Positions 48,303 through 58,635 are shown, counted from the stretch's first letter. The stretch: 64,000 bases of DNA from Shinella curvata (GCF_022899935.1 NZ_JALJCJ010000003.1:124001-188000), one strand, 5' to 3'. Notes: generated from the letters alone by a model not told the origin. Numbers and translations: made by a program.

Positions 48303-49901
48303 TCAGGCGTCCTGTTCGCCACCCTCGACGACCGGCTCTTCCTTTGCCAAGTCCTCTTCGGTGATCCAGCCGGCCGCAAGGCGCGCCTGAACGACCATGG
48401 CTTCGGCTTCGGCGCGGGAGACTTCGAACTTCGAGAACAGACCCTCGAACTTCTTCGTCTCGCCGTCCTTGCGCTCCGACCAGCCGACGAGATCGTCGGC
48501 GGCGCAGCCGGCGAAGTCTTCCATCGTCTTGATGCCGTCTTCGCCGAGCGCGACAAGCATCTGGCTCGTCAGGCCGTCGATCTGGCGCAGCTCGTCGGAA
48601 ACGCCGAGTTCCTTGCGCTTGGCGTCCATCGCCGCTTCGAGGCGGTCGAGATGTTCGCGGGCGCGGGTCTGGAGTTCCTGCGCCGTGTCTTCGTCGAAAC
48701 CATCGATCGAGGCGATTTCGTCGAGATCGACATAGGCCAGTTCTTCCACGGCCGCGAAGCCTTCGGAAGCCAGCACCTGACCGACCATTTCGTCGACGTC
48801 GAGCGATTCCATGAAGAGGTTGGTGCGCTCGTTGAATTCCTTCTGGCGGCGCTCGGACTCTTCGGCTTCCGTGAGGATGTCGATATCCCAGCCCGTTAGC
48901 TGCGAGGCGAGGCGCACGTTCTGGCCACGGCGGCCGATGGCCAGCGACAGCTGCTCGTCGGGAACGACGACTTCGATGCGCTCGGCATCTTCGTCGAGAA
49001 CGACCTTGGCGACCTCAGCCGGCTGAAGGGCGTTGACGATGAACGACGCCGGATCCTGCGACCACGGAATGATGTCGATCTTTTCACCCTGCAGCTCGCC
49101 GACGACGGCCTGGACGCGCGAACCGCGCATACCGACACAGGCGCCGACCGGATCGATCGACGAGTCGTTGGAGATGACGGCGATCTTGGCGCGCGAACCC
49201 GGATCACGGGCAACCGACTTGATCTGGATGACGCCGTCGTAGATTTCAGGCACTTCCATGGTGAAGAGCTTCACCATGAACTGCGGATGGGTACGCGACA
49301 GGAAAATCTGCGGGCCGCGCTGCTCGCGGCGCACGTCGTAGACGAAGGCGCGGACACGGTCGCCGTAGCGCATGTTTTCGCGCGGGATCATCTCGTCGCG
49401 GCGGATGATGCCTTCGCCACGGCCGAGGTCGACGATGACGTTGCCGTATTCGACGCGCTTGACCGTGCCGTTGACGATCTCGCCGATGCGGTCCTTGTAT
49501 TCGTCGAACTGGCGGTCACGCTCGGCTTCGCGCACCTTCTGCACGATGACCTGCTTGGCCGACTGCGCGGCGATGCGACCGAAATCCATCGGCGGCAGCG
49601 GATCGGCGATGAAGTCGCCGAGCTTGGCGTCCGGGTTGCGATCGCGGGCAAGCTCCAGCGGGATCTGGGTGCCGTAGTCTTCGGCGACATCGACGACCTC
49701 GAGCAGACGCTGGAGGCGGATTTCGCCGGTCTTGGAATTGATGTCGGCGCGAATGTTGGATTCCGTGCCGTAACGCGAGCGGGCTGCCTTCTGGATGGCA
49801 TCTGCCATCGCGGCAAGCACGATCTCGCGGTCGATGACCTTTTCACGGGCCACGGCATCCGCGATCTGCAGAAGCTCAAGCCGGTTCGCACTGACTGCCA
49901 T
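48303..49901 (-). CDS. nusA: Transcription termination/antitermination factor NusA
   Basis: A 532-residue protein that binds RNA polymerase and modulates pausing and termination. Order: N-terminal polymerase-binding domain ([20 protein letters not shown]), S1 domain ([20 protein letters not shown]), two KH domains ([20 protein letters not shown]), and C-terminal acidic repeats ([19 protein letters not shown]). The start at 49901 ([11 protein letters not shown]) fits the family; the upstream extension is not coding. It follows rimP after 116 bases. Confidence 0.97.
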   Translation of the reverse strand: MAVSANRLELLQIADAVAREKVIDREIVLAAMADAIQKAARSRYGTESNIRADINSKTGEIRLQRLLEVVDVAEDYGTQIPLELARDRNPDAKLGDFIADPLPPMDFGRIAAQSAKQVIVQKVREAERDRQFDEYKDRIGEIVNGTVKRVEYGNVIVDLGRGEGIIRRDEMIPRENMRYGDRVRAFVYDVRREQRGPQIFLSRTHPQFMVKLFTMEVPEIYDGVIQIKSVARDPGSRAKIAVISNDSSIDPVGACVGMRGSRVQAVVGELQGEKIDIIPWSQDPASFIVNALQPAEVAKVVLDEDAERIEVVVPDEQLSLAIGRRGQNVRLASQLTGWDIDILTEAEESERRQKEFNERTNLFMESLDVDEMVGQVLASEGFAAVEELAYVDLDEIASIDGFDEDTAQELQTRAREHLDRLEAAMDAKRKELGVSDELRQIDGLTSQMLVALGEDGIKTMEDFAGCAADDLVGWSERKDGETKKFEGLFSKFEVSRAEAEAMVVQARLAAGWITEEDLAKEEPVVEGGEQDA

Positions 49902-50017
49902 TGTCTCAGGTCTCCATGGTCGAGCCGGGGCTTTGCCGCCGGCCTGTCTGGAGCGGCTAGGCCGCTCCGGTTCCGTCCTCTCCGTTCCGCCGTTCCGGGC
50001 GAAACGCACTCACTTAC

Positions 50018-50635
50018 TTATTCTTCGTCGCCGCCGTCTTCGTCGTTCTGATTGGCGGCCTGCGCGGCCTTCGCCTTCTTGTCGGCGGCCAGCGCGTCGC
50101 GGATCAGCTCGTCGGTCAGGATCAGTCGGCCCTCGGCAAGCGCCGTGAAGGGAATGACGACCGTCGGCGCTTCGCCGGGAGCAGGCTGGTCCCGCTCCAG
50201 CGTGAAACCGTTTTCGTCGGCGGCGACGATCTTGCCGCGGAAGCGCTTGCGGCTTTCGACGAGGATCGAGGTCTCGCATTTCAGCAGATGACCGGTCCAG
50301 CGCGAAAAATCCGACTTGCGCACCATCGGCCGGTCGATACCGGGCGACGACACTTCGAGATGATACGCCTTGTCGATCGGATCCTCAACGTCGAGCACCG
50401 GCGAGACGGCCATCGAGACGGCCTCGCAGTCTTCGACGGTCATGGTGCCGTCGGGACGCTCGCACATGATCTGCAGCGTCGCGCCGTTCTGCGCCGATAG
50501 GCGAACGCGCACCAGCTGGTAGCCGATCTGCTCGATGGTCGGCTCGATGATGTCGGCAACGCGGCGGTCGAGGCCGGTCTCGACGATCAGGCGCGGCTCG
50601 ATCGCCACATTTTCTGTCTGGGTCGTGTCGGACAT
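50018..50635 (-). CDS. rimP: Ribosome maturation factor RimP
   Basis: A 205-residue protein that assists 30S assembly. Landmarks are [40 protein letters not shown] and [14 protein letters not shown], with an SH3-like C-terminal domain ([16 protein letters not shown]). The C-terminal 35 residues are Ala/Lys/Asp-rich. The ATG at 50635 has GGGAGGGC upstream. It is the first gene of the nusA-infB operon. Confidence 0.96.
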   Translation of the reverse strand: MSDTTQTENVAIEPRLIVETGLDRRVADIIEPTIEQIGYQLVRVRLSAQNGATLQIMCERPDGTMTVEDCEAVSMAVSPVLDVEDPIDKAYHLEVSSPGIDRPMVRKSDFSRWTGHLLKCETSILVESRKRFRGKIVAADENGFTLERDQPAPGEAPTVVIPFTALAEGRLILTDELIRDALAADKKAKAAQAANQNDEDGGDEE

Positions 50636-50882
50636 GACATGCCCTCCCGGGATGGTCGTTATCATGCACCTGATCGCGGCAACAAAAAAGAGCGGGTCCT
50701 TGCGGGCCCACTCTTCATCTGACGATCAAGAATTTGTGGGTGATATAGACCGGGTTTGTCATAAATGCAAGGTCGGGCCCAAATGCGCCTGTGGGCGGGC
50801 GATTTGCACGTCATCGCCTTGCCGCTTTTGTTCTTTGGACTAGATTGCAAGAGATCACTGCGTCGAGAATGAGTGCCCTACC

Positions 50883-52511
50883 GTGCCGGACCGGAAATCC
50901 CCCCTCGCTCCTTTCCGAAACGAAACCTTTCGGCTGATCTGGGCGGCGAGCCTGATCTCCAATTTCGGCGGGCTCATCCAATCCGTCGGCGCCGCCTGGA
51001 TGATGGCTTCGATCTCCTCTTCCGCCAACATGGTTGCACTGGTACAGGCCTCGACCTCGCTGCCGATCATGCTTTTTTCCGTCGCCGCCGGGGCGCTCGC
51101 CGACAATTTCGACCGACGCAAGCTGATGCTGACAGCCCAGAGCTTCATGCTGGTCGTCGCCGTCGGACTGACCCTCTGTACGTGGTACGGCATCATCACG
51201 CCCTGGTTGCTTCTCACCTTTACCTTCCTGCTCGGCTGCGGCGTGGCGCTGAACAACCCGGCCTGGCAGGCATCCGTCGGCGACATGGTGCCGCGCGAGG
51301 ATCTGCCCGCCGCCGTGTCGCTCAACAGCATGGGCTTCAACCTCACCCGTTCCATCGGCCCGGCCATCGGCGGCATCATCGTCGCTGCTGCCGGTGCGGC
51401 TGCGGCCTTTGCCGTCAATGCGTGCAGTTACTTCGCCCTGCTCTTCGCCCTCTTTCGCTGGAAACCCAATCTGTCGGCACGCACGCTTCCGCGCGAGGAT
51501 TTCGGCCGCGCCGTCTCTGCCGGCCTGCGCTACGTTTCGATGTCACCGAACATCGGCAAGGTATTGCTGCGCGGCTTCGCCTTTGGCCTGGCGACGAGCT
51601 CCATCCTCTCGCTTTTGCCGCTGATCGCCCGCGACCTGGTCAAGGGCGGGCCGCTCACCTTCGGTCTCCTGCTCGGCTGTTTCGGCCTCGGCGCCATCGG
51701 CGGAGCCTTGATGAACGAACGACTGCGCGAGCGCTTGACCAGCGAGACAATCGCCCGCATGGCCTTTGCCGGCTTTGCCGTGAGCGCGTCCGTTTCGGCA
51801 ATCAGCAGCACGGCGGTCCTGACAGGTGCCGTGCTGCTGATTGCCGGCGCATCCTGGGTTCTGGCGCTCTCGCTGTTCAACACCACGGTGCAGCTCTCCA
51901 CACCCCGCTGGGTCGTGGCCCGCGCGCTCTCGCTGTACCAGACCACCACTTTCGGCGGCATCGCCGCCGGCAGCTGGATCTGGGGTACGACCGCCGACAC
52001 GCACGGCGCGCAGACCGCCCTTCTGGCCTCCGCCGTCGCTATGATCGCCGGTGCGGCACTCGGCCTGCGCTATGCCCTTCCCGAACTGCAGAGCCTCAAT
52101 GTCGATCCGCTCAACCGCTTCAGTGAGCCGGACCTGCCGCTCGACCTGAAACCGCGTAGCGGCCCGATCGTCATCCTCATCGACTACCAGATCGCCGAGG
52201 GCGACATTCCCGAATTCCTAGAAGCGATGACCGAGCGGCGGCGCATCCGCATTCGCGACGGCGCGGGCCAATGGGCGCTGATGCGCGATCTCGAAAACCC
52301 GACGATCTGGACCGAGACCTATCACGTGCCGACCTGGGTGGAATATGTCCGCCACAACCAGCGCCGCACCCATGCCGATGCGGCCAACGGCGAGAAGCTC
52401 CGCCAGCTGCACAGCGGCGCGGAGGATCCGCGCGTCCACCGCATGATCGAGCGGCAGACCATTGTTCCGCACGAATACGAACGGTTCAAGCGGCAGGTGG
52501 ATATGCACTAA
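50883..52511 (+). CDS. MFS transporter of the MFS_3 (EntS-like) family with C-terminal soluble domain
   Basis: A 542-residue protein. Residues 1-~410 form a 12-helix major facilitator of the enterobactin-exporter type (FRLIWAASLISNFGGLIQSV, NNPAWQASVGDMVPREDLPA). The last ~125 residues (from PIVILIDYQIAEGDIPEFLE) are soluble and look like a ferredoxin-fold monooxygenase-type (ABM-like) domain, ending HEYERFKRQVDMH. The substrate is unknown. It starts at a GTG, divergent from rimP. Confidence 0.88.
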   Translation: MPDRKSPLAPFRNETFRLIWAASLISNFGGLIQSVGAAWMMASISSSANMVALVQASTSLPIMLFSVAAGALADNFDRRKLMLTAQSFMLVVAVGLTLCTWYGIITPWLLLTFTFLLGCGVALNNPAWQASVGDMVPREDLPAAVSLNSMGFNLTRSIGPAIGGIIVAAAGAAAAFAVNACSYFALLFALFRWKPNLSARTLPREDFGRAVSAGLRYVSMSPNIGKVLLRGFAFGLATSSILSLLPLIARDLVKGGPLTFGLLLGCFGLGAIGGALMNERLRERLTSETIARMAFAGFAVSASVSAISSTAVLTGAVLLIAGASWVLALSLFNTTVQLSTPRWVVARALSLYQTTTFGGIAAGSWIWGTTADTHGAQTALLASAVAMIAGAALGLRYALPELQSLNVDPLNRFSEPDLPLDLKPRSGPIVILIDYQIAEGDIPEFLEAMTERRRIRIRDGAGQWALMRDLENPTIWTETYHVPTWVEYVRHNQRRTHADAANGEKLRQLHSGAEDPRVHRMIERQTIVPHEYERFKRQVDMH

Positions 52512-52538
52512 ACGGAAGGGAAACCGCTGCGTACTTCT

Positions 52539-53792
52539 TTAGCGCAGCTTCGACTTCAGCGAGGCATCTGGATAGCAGGTCGGCGCAAGGCCGCTCTTGG
52601 CCTGCCAGTCGCCCAGCGAGCGGCGGGTCTTGTAGCCCGGCAGGCCATCGACTTTGCCGACATCATAGCCCTTGGCGACCAACGCTTTTTGCATGGCCAA
52701 CACATCCGAGCGCAGCATTTTCCCGACATCGCCCCACGGACCCTGGAATGCGCCACCGCCATAGGCGATGCGGTCTGCGAGATTGCCGAGGAAGAGCGCG
52801 TAGAGGTCTGAGTTGTTGTATTCCTTGAGCACATAGAAATTCGGCGTGACGATGAATTCCGGGCCATGCGTGCCAGCCGGAACAAGCATCATGCCGGACG
52901 CCTTGGCCTCGCCGCCCGAAAAACCTTTGCCCGAAATGCGCTTGATGCCCGTCGCCGCCCAGGCCGAGATCGGCTTGGCGAGATCGGGCCCCTCCTGCGC
53001 GCAGGACACGCCATCGGGAATGGAGACCTCATAGCCCCAGCTCCGGCCAGCCTGCCAGCCCTTCTTGGCGAGATAGTTGGCAATCGACGCCAGGCTGTCC
53101 GGCACCGAGCCCCAGATATCGCGCACGCCGTCGCCGTCGAAATCGACGGCATATTGCAGGTAGCTGGTCGGCATGAACTGCGGCTGGCCGAGCGCACCGG
53201 CCCACGAGCCCTTCAGCTGCGCCATCGTGCGGTCACCGCCATCGACGATATGCAGCGCAGCGATCAGCTCCTTGCGGAAGAGATCCTTGCGCGTCGACAT
53301 GAAGGCCTTCGTTGCCAGCACCTCGACGGCCGAATAGGGGATCTTCGCACTGCCGAAGCCCGATTCCCGGCCCCAGACGGCGACGACGATCTCGCCGGGA
53401 ACACCGAATTTCTGCTCGATCTTGCGCAACGTCGAAGCATGCGTCTTGGCGAGGCTCCGCCCCGTTCCCGCCAATCCTTGCAGGCGCTTTTCGGAGAAAT
53501 AGGCGCCCGGCGAGGAGAACTCCGCTTGGCTCTGCGCCTGCCCCTTCTTCGGCTTGGAGCCGGGCGGCACGAGATCGGGCAGGTCCCAGTTGAGCGTCAC
53601 GCCCTCCATCGCCGCACGAAAGGTCTTTTCGGTGACGCCGGTCTTCTTCGCCGCCGGCCAGAGATCCCTGTCGATCCAGGTCCGGAACATCTTTTCGACC
53701 TCCGCCTTGGACGCGGCCGCCGCAGGAAGGGCGAAAGCGAGAGTAAACAGGGCGATGCCGACGGAGGCCTTCAAGGTTTTGCGAATGCTCAA
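52539..53792 (-). CDS. Lytic murein transglycosylase (MltB-like) with peptidoglycan-binding domain
   Basis: A 417-residue periplasmic enzyme that cleaves peptidoglycan. The signal peptide is VGIALFTLAFALPAAAAS. The catalytic Glu lies in VVAVWGRESGFGSAKIPYS; SWAGALGQPQFMPTSYLQYA is the second family block. A PG_binding_1 domain ends the protein (LRSDVLAMQKALVAKGYDVG). The best start is a TTG at 53792 (MSIRKTLKAS), because GAGGAG is well placed upstream and no ATG gives a complete signal peptide. It lies just downstream of recR. Confidence 0.92.
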   Translation of the reverse strand: MSIRKTLKASVGIALFTLAFALPAAAASKAEVEKMFRTWIDRDLWPAAKKTGVTEKTFRAAMEGVTLNWDLPDLVPPGSKPKKGQAQSQAEFSSPGAYFSEKRLQGLAGTGRSLAKTHASTLRKIEQKFGVPGEIVVAVWGRESGFGSAKIPYSAVEVLATKAFMSTRKDLFRKELIAALHIVDGGDRTMAQLKGSWAGALGQPQFMPTSYLQYAVDFDGDGVRDIWGSVPDSLASIANYLAKKGWQAGRSWGYEVSIPDGVSCAQEGPDLAKPISAWAATGIKRISGKGFSGGEAKASGMMLVPAGTHGPEFIVTPNFYVLKEYNNSDLYALFLGNLADRIAYGGGAFQGPWGDVGKMLRSDVLAMQKALVAKGYDVGKVDGLPGYKTRRSLGDWQAKSGLAPTCYPDASLKSKLR

Positions 53793-53803
53793 AATGGGTC
53801 TCC

Positions 53804-54409
53804 TCAGATCGCGGTGCGGGCGCGAAGCGCAGCCGTCAATGTGCCCTCGTCGAGATAATCGAGCTCGCCGCCAACGGGCACGCCATGGGCAAGCCGCGTG
53901 ATCTTCACGTCGAGGCCGGAGAGCTGGTCGGTGATGTAATGCGCCGTCGTCTGCCCCTCGACGGTGGCGTTGACGGCGATGATCAGTTCGCGCACACCGC
54001 CTTTCGCCACCCGGTCGACGAGGCCGCGGATGTTGAGATCGTCGGGGCCGACGCCATCGAGCGGCGAGAGCGTGCCGCCGAGAACATGATAGGCCGCGTT
54101 CATCGCGCCGGCGCGTTCCAGCGCCCAGAGGTCGGAAACGTCCTCGACGACGATGATCATCGCATGGTCGCGGCGCACATCCGTGCAAACCGTGCAGGGA
54201 TCGCTGGTATCGACATTGCCGCAGCAGGAGCAGATGCGCACCTTGCGATGCGCTTCGCCCATCGCATCGGCGAGCGGGCCGAGCAGCTGATCCTTCTTCT
54301 TGACGAGATGCAGCGCCGCACGCCGCGCCGAGCGCGGCCCAAGCCCCGGCACCTTGGCCAGGAGCTGGATGAGTTTTTCGATTTCGGGGCCGGTGACTCG
54401 TTTTGCCAT
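53804..54409 (-). CDS. recR: Recombination mediator protein RecR
   Basis: A 201-residue DNA-binding protein that works with RecF and RecO to load RecA. It has the helix-hairpin-helix ([20 protein letters not shown]), the four-Cys zinc site ([16 protein letters not shown]) and a Toprim domain ([14 protein letters not shown]). In most rhizobia recR lies with dnaX and ybaB; here they are on the same strand but about 1.3 kb apart, separated by the MOSC and LysE genes. Confidence 0.96.
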   Translation of the reverse strand: MAKRVTGPEIEKLIQLLAKVPGLGPRSARRAALHLVKKKDQLLGPLADAMGEAHRKVRICSCCGNVDTSDPCTVCTDVRRDHAMIIVVEDVSDLWALERAGAMNAAYHVLGGTLSPLDGVGPDDLNIRGLVDRVAKGGVRELIIAVNATVEGQTTAHYITDQLSGLDVKITRLAHGVPVGGELDYLDEGTLTAALRARTAI

Positions 54410-54461
54410 TGCCGCTATCTAGCCCATATCAGGAGGAAACGGAATCTTTGGAGATCGACGC

Positions 54462-55076
54462 TTGATCAAAATCCTCGCGGTGTGCACCGGCGTTGCCCGC
54501 CCTGTTCCCGGCAAAAGCTACAAGACCGGCATTTTCAAGGTACCGACCGATGCGGCCCTCGTCGTCGACCGCGAAGGGCTTCTGGGCGATGCCATCTGCA
54601 ACCGCAAGCACCACGGCGGTCCGGAACAGGCCGTCTACGGCCTCGGCTCCATGGATCTCGATTGGTGGTCGAAGGAACTTGGCCGCAGCATCGAGCCCGG
54701 CACGCTGGGCGAGAACCTCGTGATCGAGGGCATCGATAGCCGCAGCGTTTCCGTCGGCGACCGGTTCGAGACACAGAGCGTGCTTCTAGAGGTAACCTCG
54801 ACACGTATTCCCTGCAACACGCTGACGGCGAAAATGGGCGATCCCGGTTTCGCACGCCGCTTCATGCAGGCGGGCCGGCCGGGTTTTTACTGCCGGGTTC
54901 TACGCGACGGCGTCGTGCAGGCGGGCGATGCCGTGACCTATACGCCCTTCCACGGCGATCCCGTCACCATGCCGGAACTCCTGCGCACCTACGGCAAGAA
55001 CATTTCCGAGGACGACCGCATCCGCTATCTCGCCGCGCCCATCAGCGACAAGCTGCGCGCGGCGCTGACCGGCTGA
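54462..55076 (+). CDS. MOSC domain protein (YiiM-like)
   Basis: A 204-residue protein whose MOSC domain shows KHHGGPEQAVYGLGSMDLDW, PGTLGENLVIEGI and the conserved Cys in TSTRIPCNTLTAKMGD. MOSC domains carry sulphur or bind molybdenum cofactor; YiiM-type members reduce N-hydroxylated compounds. The start is a TTG at 54462 with GGAG at suitable spacing, and the product begins MIKILAVCTGVARPV. Divergent from recR. Confidence 0.9.
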   Translation: MIKILAVCTGVARPVPGKSYKTGIFKVPTDAALVVDREGLLGDAICNRKHHGGPEQAVYGLGSMDLDWWSKELGRSIEPGTLGENLVIEGIDSRSVSVGDRFETQSVLLEVTSTRIPCNTLTAKMGDPGFARRFMQAGRPGFYCRVLRDGVVQAGDAVTYTPFHGDPVTMPELLRTYGKNISEDDRIRYLAAPISDKLRAALTG

Positions 55077-55688
55077 TCAGCGCGCGGCGATCGCCGCCGC
55101 GGCACCTGCCATGGTGCCGGCGCTGAGCCGGTTGGCGATGCGCACGGCGCGCGGGCTCTTCAGAAACAGGCGGGCGCGCGAGGCGAGGAAGACCCAGGCG
55201 AGATCGATCGCCACGAGCACGACGAACATCGTCACGACCAGCTCGGCCCAGCCGACCAGCGTGACGGCGCCGAGATCGATGATGGCGGGCAGCAGCGCCA
55301 CATAGAACATCATGATCTTGGGATTGCCGAGCGTCACCGTCAGCCCGGCGAAGAACAGCTTGGCGGCGGAGCGTGCCTCGGGCAGCGCCTCCTCACCGGT
55401 GTCAGTCGGCGCGAACCACATCTTCCAGGCCAGATAGAGCAGATAGGCCACGCCAAGCCACTTGATGACAACGAAGGCGGCATGGAAGGTTTCCGCAATC
55501 GCCGCAAGGCCGAGCACGGCGAAGGTGAGCCAGACGCCCTCGCCGATCCACATGGCGGCGAGGAAGGGCAACACATCCTTCGGCCCGCGCGACAGTACGC
55601 GGGCGACGAGTGCCGCGATGCTCGGACCGGGCGAACCGGCCGCCATCATCAGCGCACCGGCAAAGACAAGCAGGGTCATCAGGCTCAT
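55077..55688 (-). CDS. LysE/RhtB family exporter
   Basis: A 203-residue protein with six predicted helices and the family signatures GSPGPSIAALVARVLSRG and GLTVTLGNPKIMMFYVALLP. Members export amino acids or related compounds; the substrate is unknown here. The stop codon abuts the stop of the convergent MOSC gene. Confidence 0.9.
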   Translation of the reverse strand: MSLMTLLVFAGALMMAAGSPGPSIAALVARVLSRGPKDVLPFLAAMWIGEGVWLTFAVLGLAAIAETFHAAFVVIKWLGVAYLLYLAWKMWFAPTDTGEEALPEARSAAKLFFAGLTVTLGNPKIMMFYVALLPAIIDLGAVTLVGWAELVVTMFVVLVAIDLAWVFLASRARLFLKSPRAVRIANRLSAGTMAGAAAAIAAR

Positions 55689-55723
55689 CGGAAATCCTCC
55701 TCGGGAGCCTCGACCCTACAGGA

Positions 55724-56047
55724 TCAGAACGGCAGTTTGAAGCCGGGCGGGATCGGCAGGCCCGCAGTCAGCGCCTTGGTGCGCTCGGCGGTTTCGGCCT
55801 CGGCCTTGTCCTTGGCATCCTTGTGGGCAGCCACGATCAGGTCCTCGAGGATTTCGACGTCGTCTTCCTTGAAGAGCGAGGGATCGATCTTTAGGCCCTT
55901 GAGGTTGCCCTTGCCATCGAGCGTGACGGAAACCATGCCGCCACCGGAAGAGCCGTTCACCTCAAGCGCAGCGACTTCCTCCTGCATCTTCTCCATTTTG
56001 GCCTGCATTTCCTTGACCTTGCCCATCATGCCCATGATGTCGCGCAT
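55724..56047 (-). CDS. YbaB/EbfC family nucleoid-associated protein
   Basis: A 107-residue protein that binds DNA as a dimer. It shows the N-terminal helix [20 protein letters not shown] and the core [19 protein letters not shown]. It follows dnaX after 25 bases, the usual order dnaX-ybaB, so the two are co-transcribed. Confidence 0.95.
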   Translation of the reverse strand: MRDIMGMMGKVKEMQAKMEKMQEEVAALEVNGSSGGGMVSVTLDGKGNLKGLKIDPSLFKEDDVEILEDLIVAAHKDAKDKAEAETAERTKALTAGLPIPPGFKLPF

Positions 56048-56072
56048 CGGCCTCTCCTCTTATCTCTTGATA

Positions 56073-57953
56073 TTAATGTTCGATGTCGTCGCCGGGCAGG
56101 ATATCGCCCTCGGCGGATTCCGCTGCGGCCGCGACCTCGACAGTCTCGGCCTCGTCTTCGGCCTCCTGCACCTTGATGCGCACGTCGGTGATCTTGGCGC
56201 CGGGGAAACGCTGCAGGATGGCTGCAACATCGGGATCCTGGCGCGCATCGGCCACGCGGGCCTCCTGCGCCATCGTCTCGGCTTCGGAGAGCGTGGGACC
56301 ACCGGCTTCCCGCGACAGGATGACCAGCCAGCGCTGGCCCGTCCATTCCTGAAGCCGGTTCGACAGGTCGGCGACCAGCGATTTCGGCGCGTCGTCGGTC
56401 AGGCTGATTTCCAGCTTGCCCGGCTCGACGCTGACCGGCCGCACGAAGGCGCGCACCAGCGCCCTGAGGCGGATATCGCGGTTCTTGGTGCAGAGATCGG
56501 CGACGTCAGAAATCGAATTGACGGGGACTTTTGGCGCGGCGGCCGGCTGGACAGCGGGCGCGGTCTCGACCCGGCCGACCGGCTGTGCGGCAGGCTCAGC
56601 CTGCGGCACGGGGCGCAGCATGGTGACGGTACCGCCGCCCGCCTGGGCCCGCATCGGCTGATCCGGCTGGCGCGCAACGGCGGAGACGGAAGCCTGCGCC
56701 GAGGGCTGGCCACCGTTGCCGCCCGATTGTGGCGCGCGAAAACCATTGCCGCCGCCGTCACCGCTGGTGAGGTCGGCAAGCCGGCGCGCGGCGTCTTCCG
56801 GCGAGGGAAGGTTCGCCGCATGGGCAAGGCGGATGATGACCATCTCGGCGGCGCCGGCCGGGCGGCTGGAGGCCTCGGTTTCCGGGATGCCCTTGAGCAG
56901 CATCTGCCACATGCGCGACAGCGCCGTGACCGCGATGGAATTGGCGAACTCGACGCCGCGCACGCGCTCGACCTCGCTCAGCGACTGGTCGCCCGCGGCA
57001 TCCGGCACATATTTCATGCGGGTGACGAGATGAGTGAAATCGGCAAGGTCCGTCAGCACGACGGAGGGGCTGGCTCCCGCCTCGTATTGCGCGGCGAATT
57101 CGGCAAGGGCTGCAGCGGCATCGCCCTTCACGATATGCTCGAAGAGATCGACGATGCGGGCGCGGTCGGCAAGGCCGAGCATCGAGCGCACGGCATTCAC
57201 CTCGACACGGCCGGCACCGTGCGCGATCGCCTGGTCGAGCAGCGACAGGCCGTCGCGCGCCGAGCCTTCGGCGGCGCGGGCGACCATGGCGAGCGCATCC
57301 GGCTCGAACTCGACGCCTTCCTTGCCGAGAATGGTGGTGAACAGGCCGACGAGATCCGACGCGCCGATGCGGCGCAGGTCGAAACGTTGGCAGCGCGACA
57401 GGACGGTGATCGGAACTTTACGGATTTCCGTCGTCGCGAAGATGAACTTCACATGCTCCGGCGGCTCTTCGAGCGTCTTCAACAGGCCGTTGAAGGCCTG
57501 CGTCGAGAGCATGTGCACTTCGTCGATGATGTAGACTTTGTAGCGCGCCGAGACCGGGCGATAGCGCACCTGCTCGATGATCTCCCTGATGTCATCGATA
57601 CCCGTATGGGAGGCGGCGTCCATCTCGATGACGTCGACATGGCGGCCTTCCATGATCGCCTGGCAATGTTCGCCGGGGATACGAAGGTCGATCGTCGGCT
57701 TGTCGATCTCTGGGGTCTTGTAGTTCAGCGCGCGGGCGAGGATGCGGGCGGTCGTCGTCTTGCCGACGCCGCGGACACCCGTCAGCATATAGGCCTGGGC
57801 GATACGGCCGGTCTCGAACGCATTGGTGAGCGTGCGAACCATCGGCTCCTGGCCGACCATGAGATCCGAGAAATCCTTCGGCCGATACTTTCGCGCGAGA
57901 ACGCGATAGGCGGCGGGCTTTTCGGTGGACGGTTTGGATGTTTCGTCGCTCAT
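56073..57953 (-). CDS. dnaX: DNA polymerase III subunit gamma/tau
   Basis: A 626-residue clamp-loader ATPase. The Walker A is GVRGVGKTTTARILARAL, with Walker B in VYIIDEVHMLS and sensor SRCQRFDLRR. The zinc-binding module is degenerate: only one Cys remains (IPGEHCQAIMEGRH) of the four found in E. coli. The tau-like C-terminal region is Ala/Pro/Gln-rich, then a conserved end. It lies downstream of the SRP RNA gene and leads dnaX-ybaB. Confidence 0.95.
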   Translation of the reverse strand: MSDETSKPSTEKPAAYRVLARKYRPKDFSDLMVGQEPMVRTLTNAFETGRIAQAYMLTGVRGVGKTTTARILARALNYKTPEIDKPTIDLRIPGEHCQAIMEGRHVDVIEMDAASHTGIDDIREIIEQVRYRPVSARYKVYIIDEVHMLSTQAFNGLLKTLEEPPEHVKFIFATTEIRKVPITVLSRCQRFDLRRIGASDLVGLFTTILGKEGVEFEPDALAMVARAAEGSARDGLSLLDQAIAHGAGRVEVNAVRSMLGLADRARIVDLFEHIVKGDAAAALAEFAAQYEAGASPSVVLTDLADFTHLVTRMKYVPDAAGDQSLSEVERVRGVEFANSIAVTALSRMWQMLLKGIPETEASSRPAGAAEMVIIRLAHAANLPSPEDAARRLADLTSGDGGGNGFRAPQSGGNGGQPSAQASVSAVARQPDQPMRAQAGGGTVTMLRPVPQAEPAAQPVGRVETAPAVQPAAAPKVPVNSISDVADLCTKNRDIRLRALVRAFVRPVSVEPGKLEISLTDDAPKSLVADLSNRLQEWTGQRWLVILSREAGGPTLSEAETMAQEARVADARQDPDVAAILQRFPGAKITDVRIKVQEAEDEAETVEVAAAAESAEGDILPGDDIEH

Positions 57954-58011
57954 CGACCCTGCCGTTATTCAAATGTCTGTCCCGACAGGACGGCCAGAAG
58001 CAGGACGGTAA

Positions 58012-58117
58012 GGTGGGAGGCTGGCACGATGACCCGTGCCGGAGCTCGTTGGGGCTGCTTCCTTCCGGACCTGACCCGGTTGGCGAGTGGCTCGTCCACC
58101 ACCAACCTCCCGTCCCC
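58012..58117 (-). ncRNA. ffs: Signal recognition particle RNA (4.5S, small bacterial type)
   Basis: The minus strand carries the hallmark of the SRP RNA apical domain, GTCAGGTCCGGAAGGAAGCA, with the GGAA tetraloop, between long complementary arms: the 5' arm GGGAGGTTGGTGG pairs with the 3' arm near CCAGCCTCCCACC. The RNA binds Ffh to target membrane proteins. The ends are approximate, set by the limits of the outer stem. The position just upstream of dnaX is common in alphaproteobacteria. Confidence 0.92.
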
Positions 58118-58224
58118 CATATCGGCAATATTCCATCCGAATGCAAGCGCGGCTTACAAAAAACTGTTGGAGGGAAAACGGACGCATGGCATGAATCGTT
58201 GATAACAGCATGCGGGAGAGCCCG

Positions 58225-58635
58225 ATGAGCGATTTTCGACCCGACGACCGGCTGGCGCGCGACAGCGATCTCCTGACGAAGATCGGCCTGTGCGAACTGC
58301 GCCTGATGAAGGACAGCCGCTGGCCCTGGCTGGTTCTGGTGCCGCAGCGCCCCGATGTCAGCGAAATCTTCGACCTCACGCCGCTCGACCAGACCATGCT
58401 GACCTTCGAGACCACGCTCGTCGCCGAGGCGCTGAAGAGCGTGACGGGGGCCACGAAGATCAATACCGGCGCGCTCGGCAATATCGTGCGCCAGCTTCAT
58501 GTTCATGTCATCGCCCGCAGCGAGGGCGATCCCAACTGGCCCGGCCCCGTCTGGGGCTTCGGCACCGCCGAGCCGCGCTCGGCCGAGGAAACCAAGGCCT
58601 TTTCAGCCAAGCTTTTGGACGCAATGACCCCATGA
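58225..58635 (+). CDS. HIT family protein (nucleotide hydrolase/transferase)
   Basis: A 136-residue histidine-triad-like protein; the motif appears as RQLHVHVIAR with the nucleotide-binding core GALGNIVRQ before it. Substrates of HIT proteins include dinucleoside polyphosphates and AMP-lysine. The ATG at 58225 has GGGAG upstream. Its stop overlaps the nudC start (ATGA), so the two are translationally coupled, which suggests a shared role in nucleotide clean-up. Confidence 0.9.
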   Translation: MSDFRPDDRLARDSDLLTKIGLCELRLMKDSRWPWLVLVPQRPDVSEIFDLTPLDQTMLTFETTLVAEALKSVTGATKINTGALGNIVRQLHVHVIARSEGDPNWPGPVWGFGTAEPRSAEETKAFSAKLLDAMTP

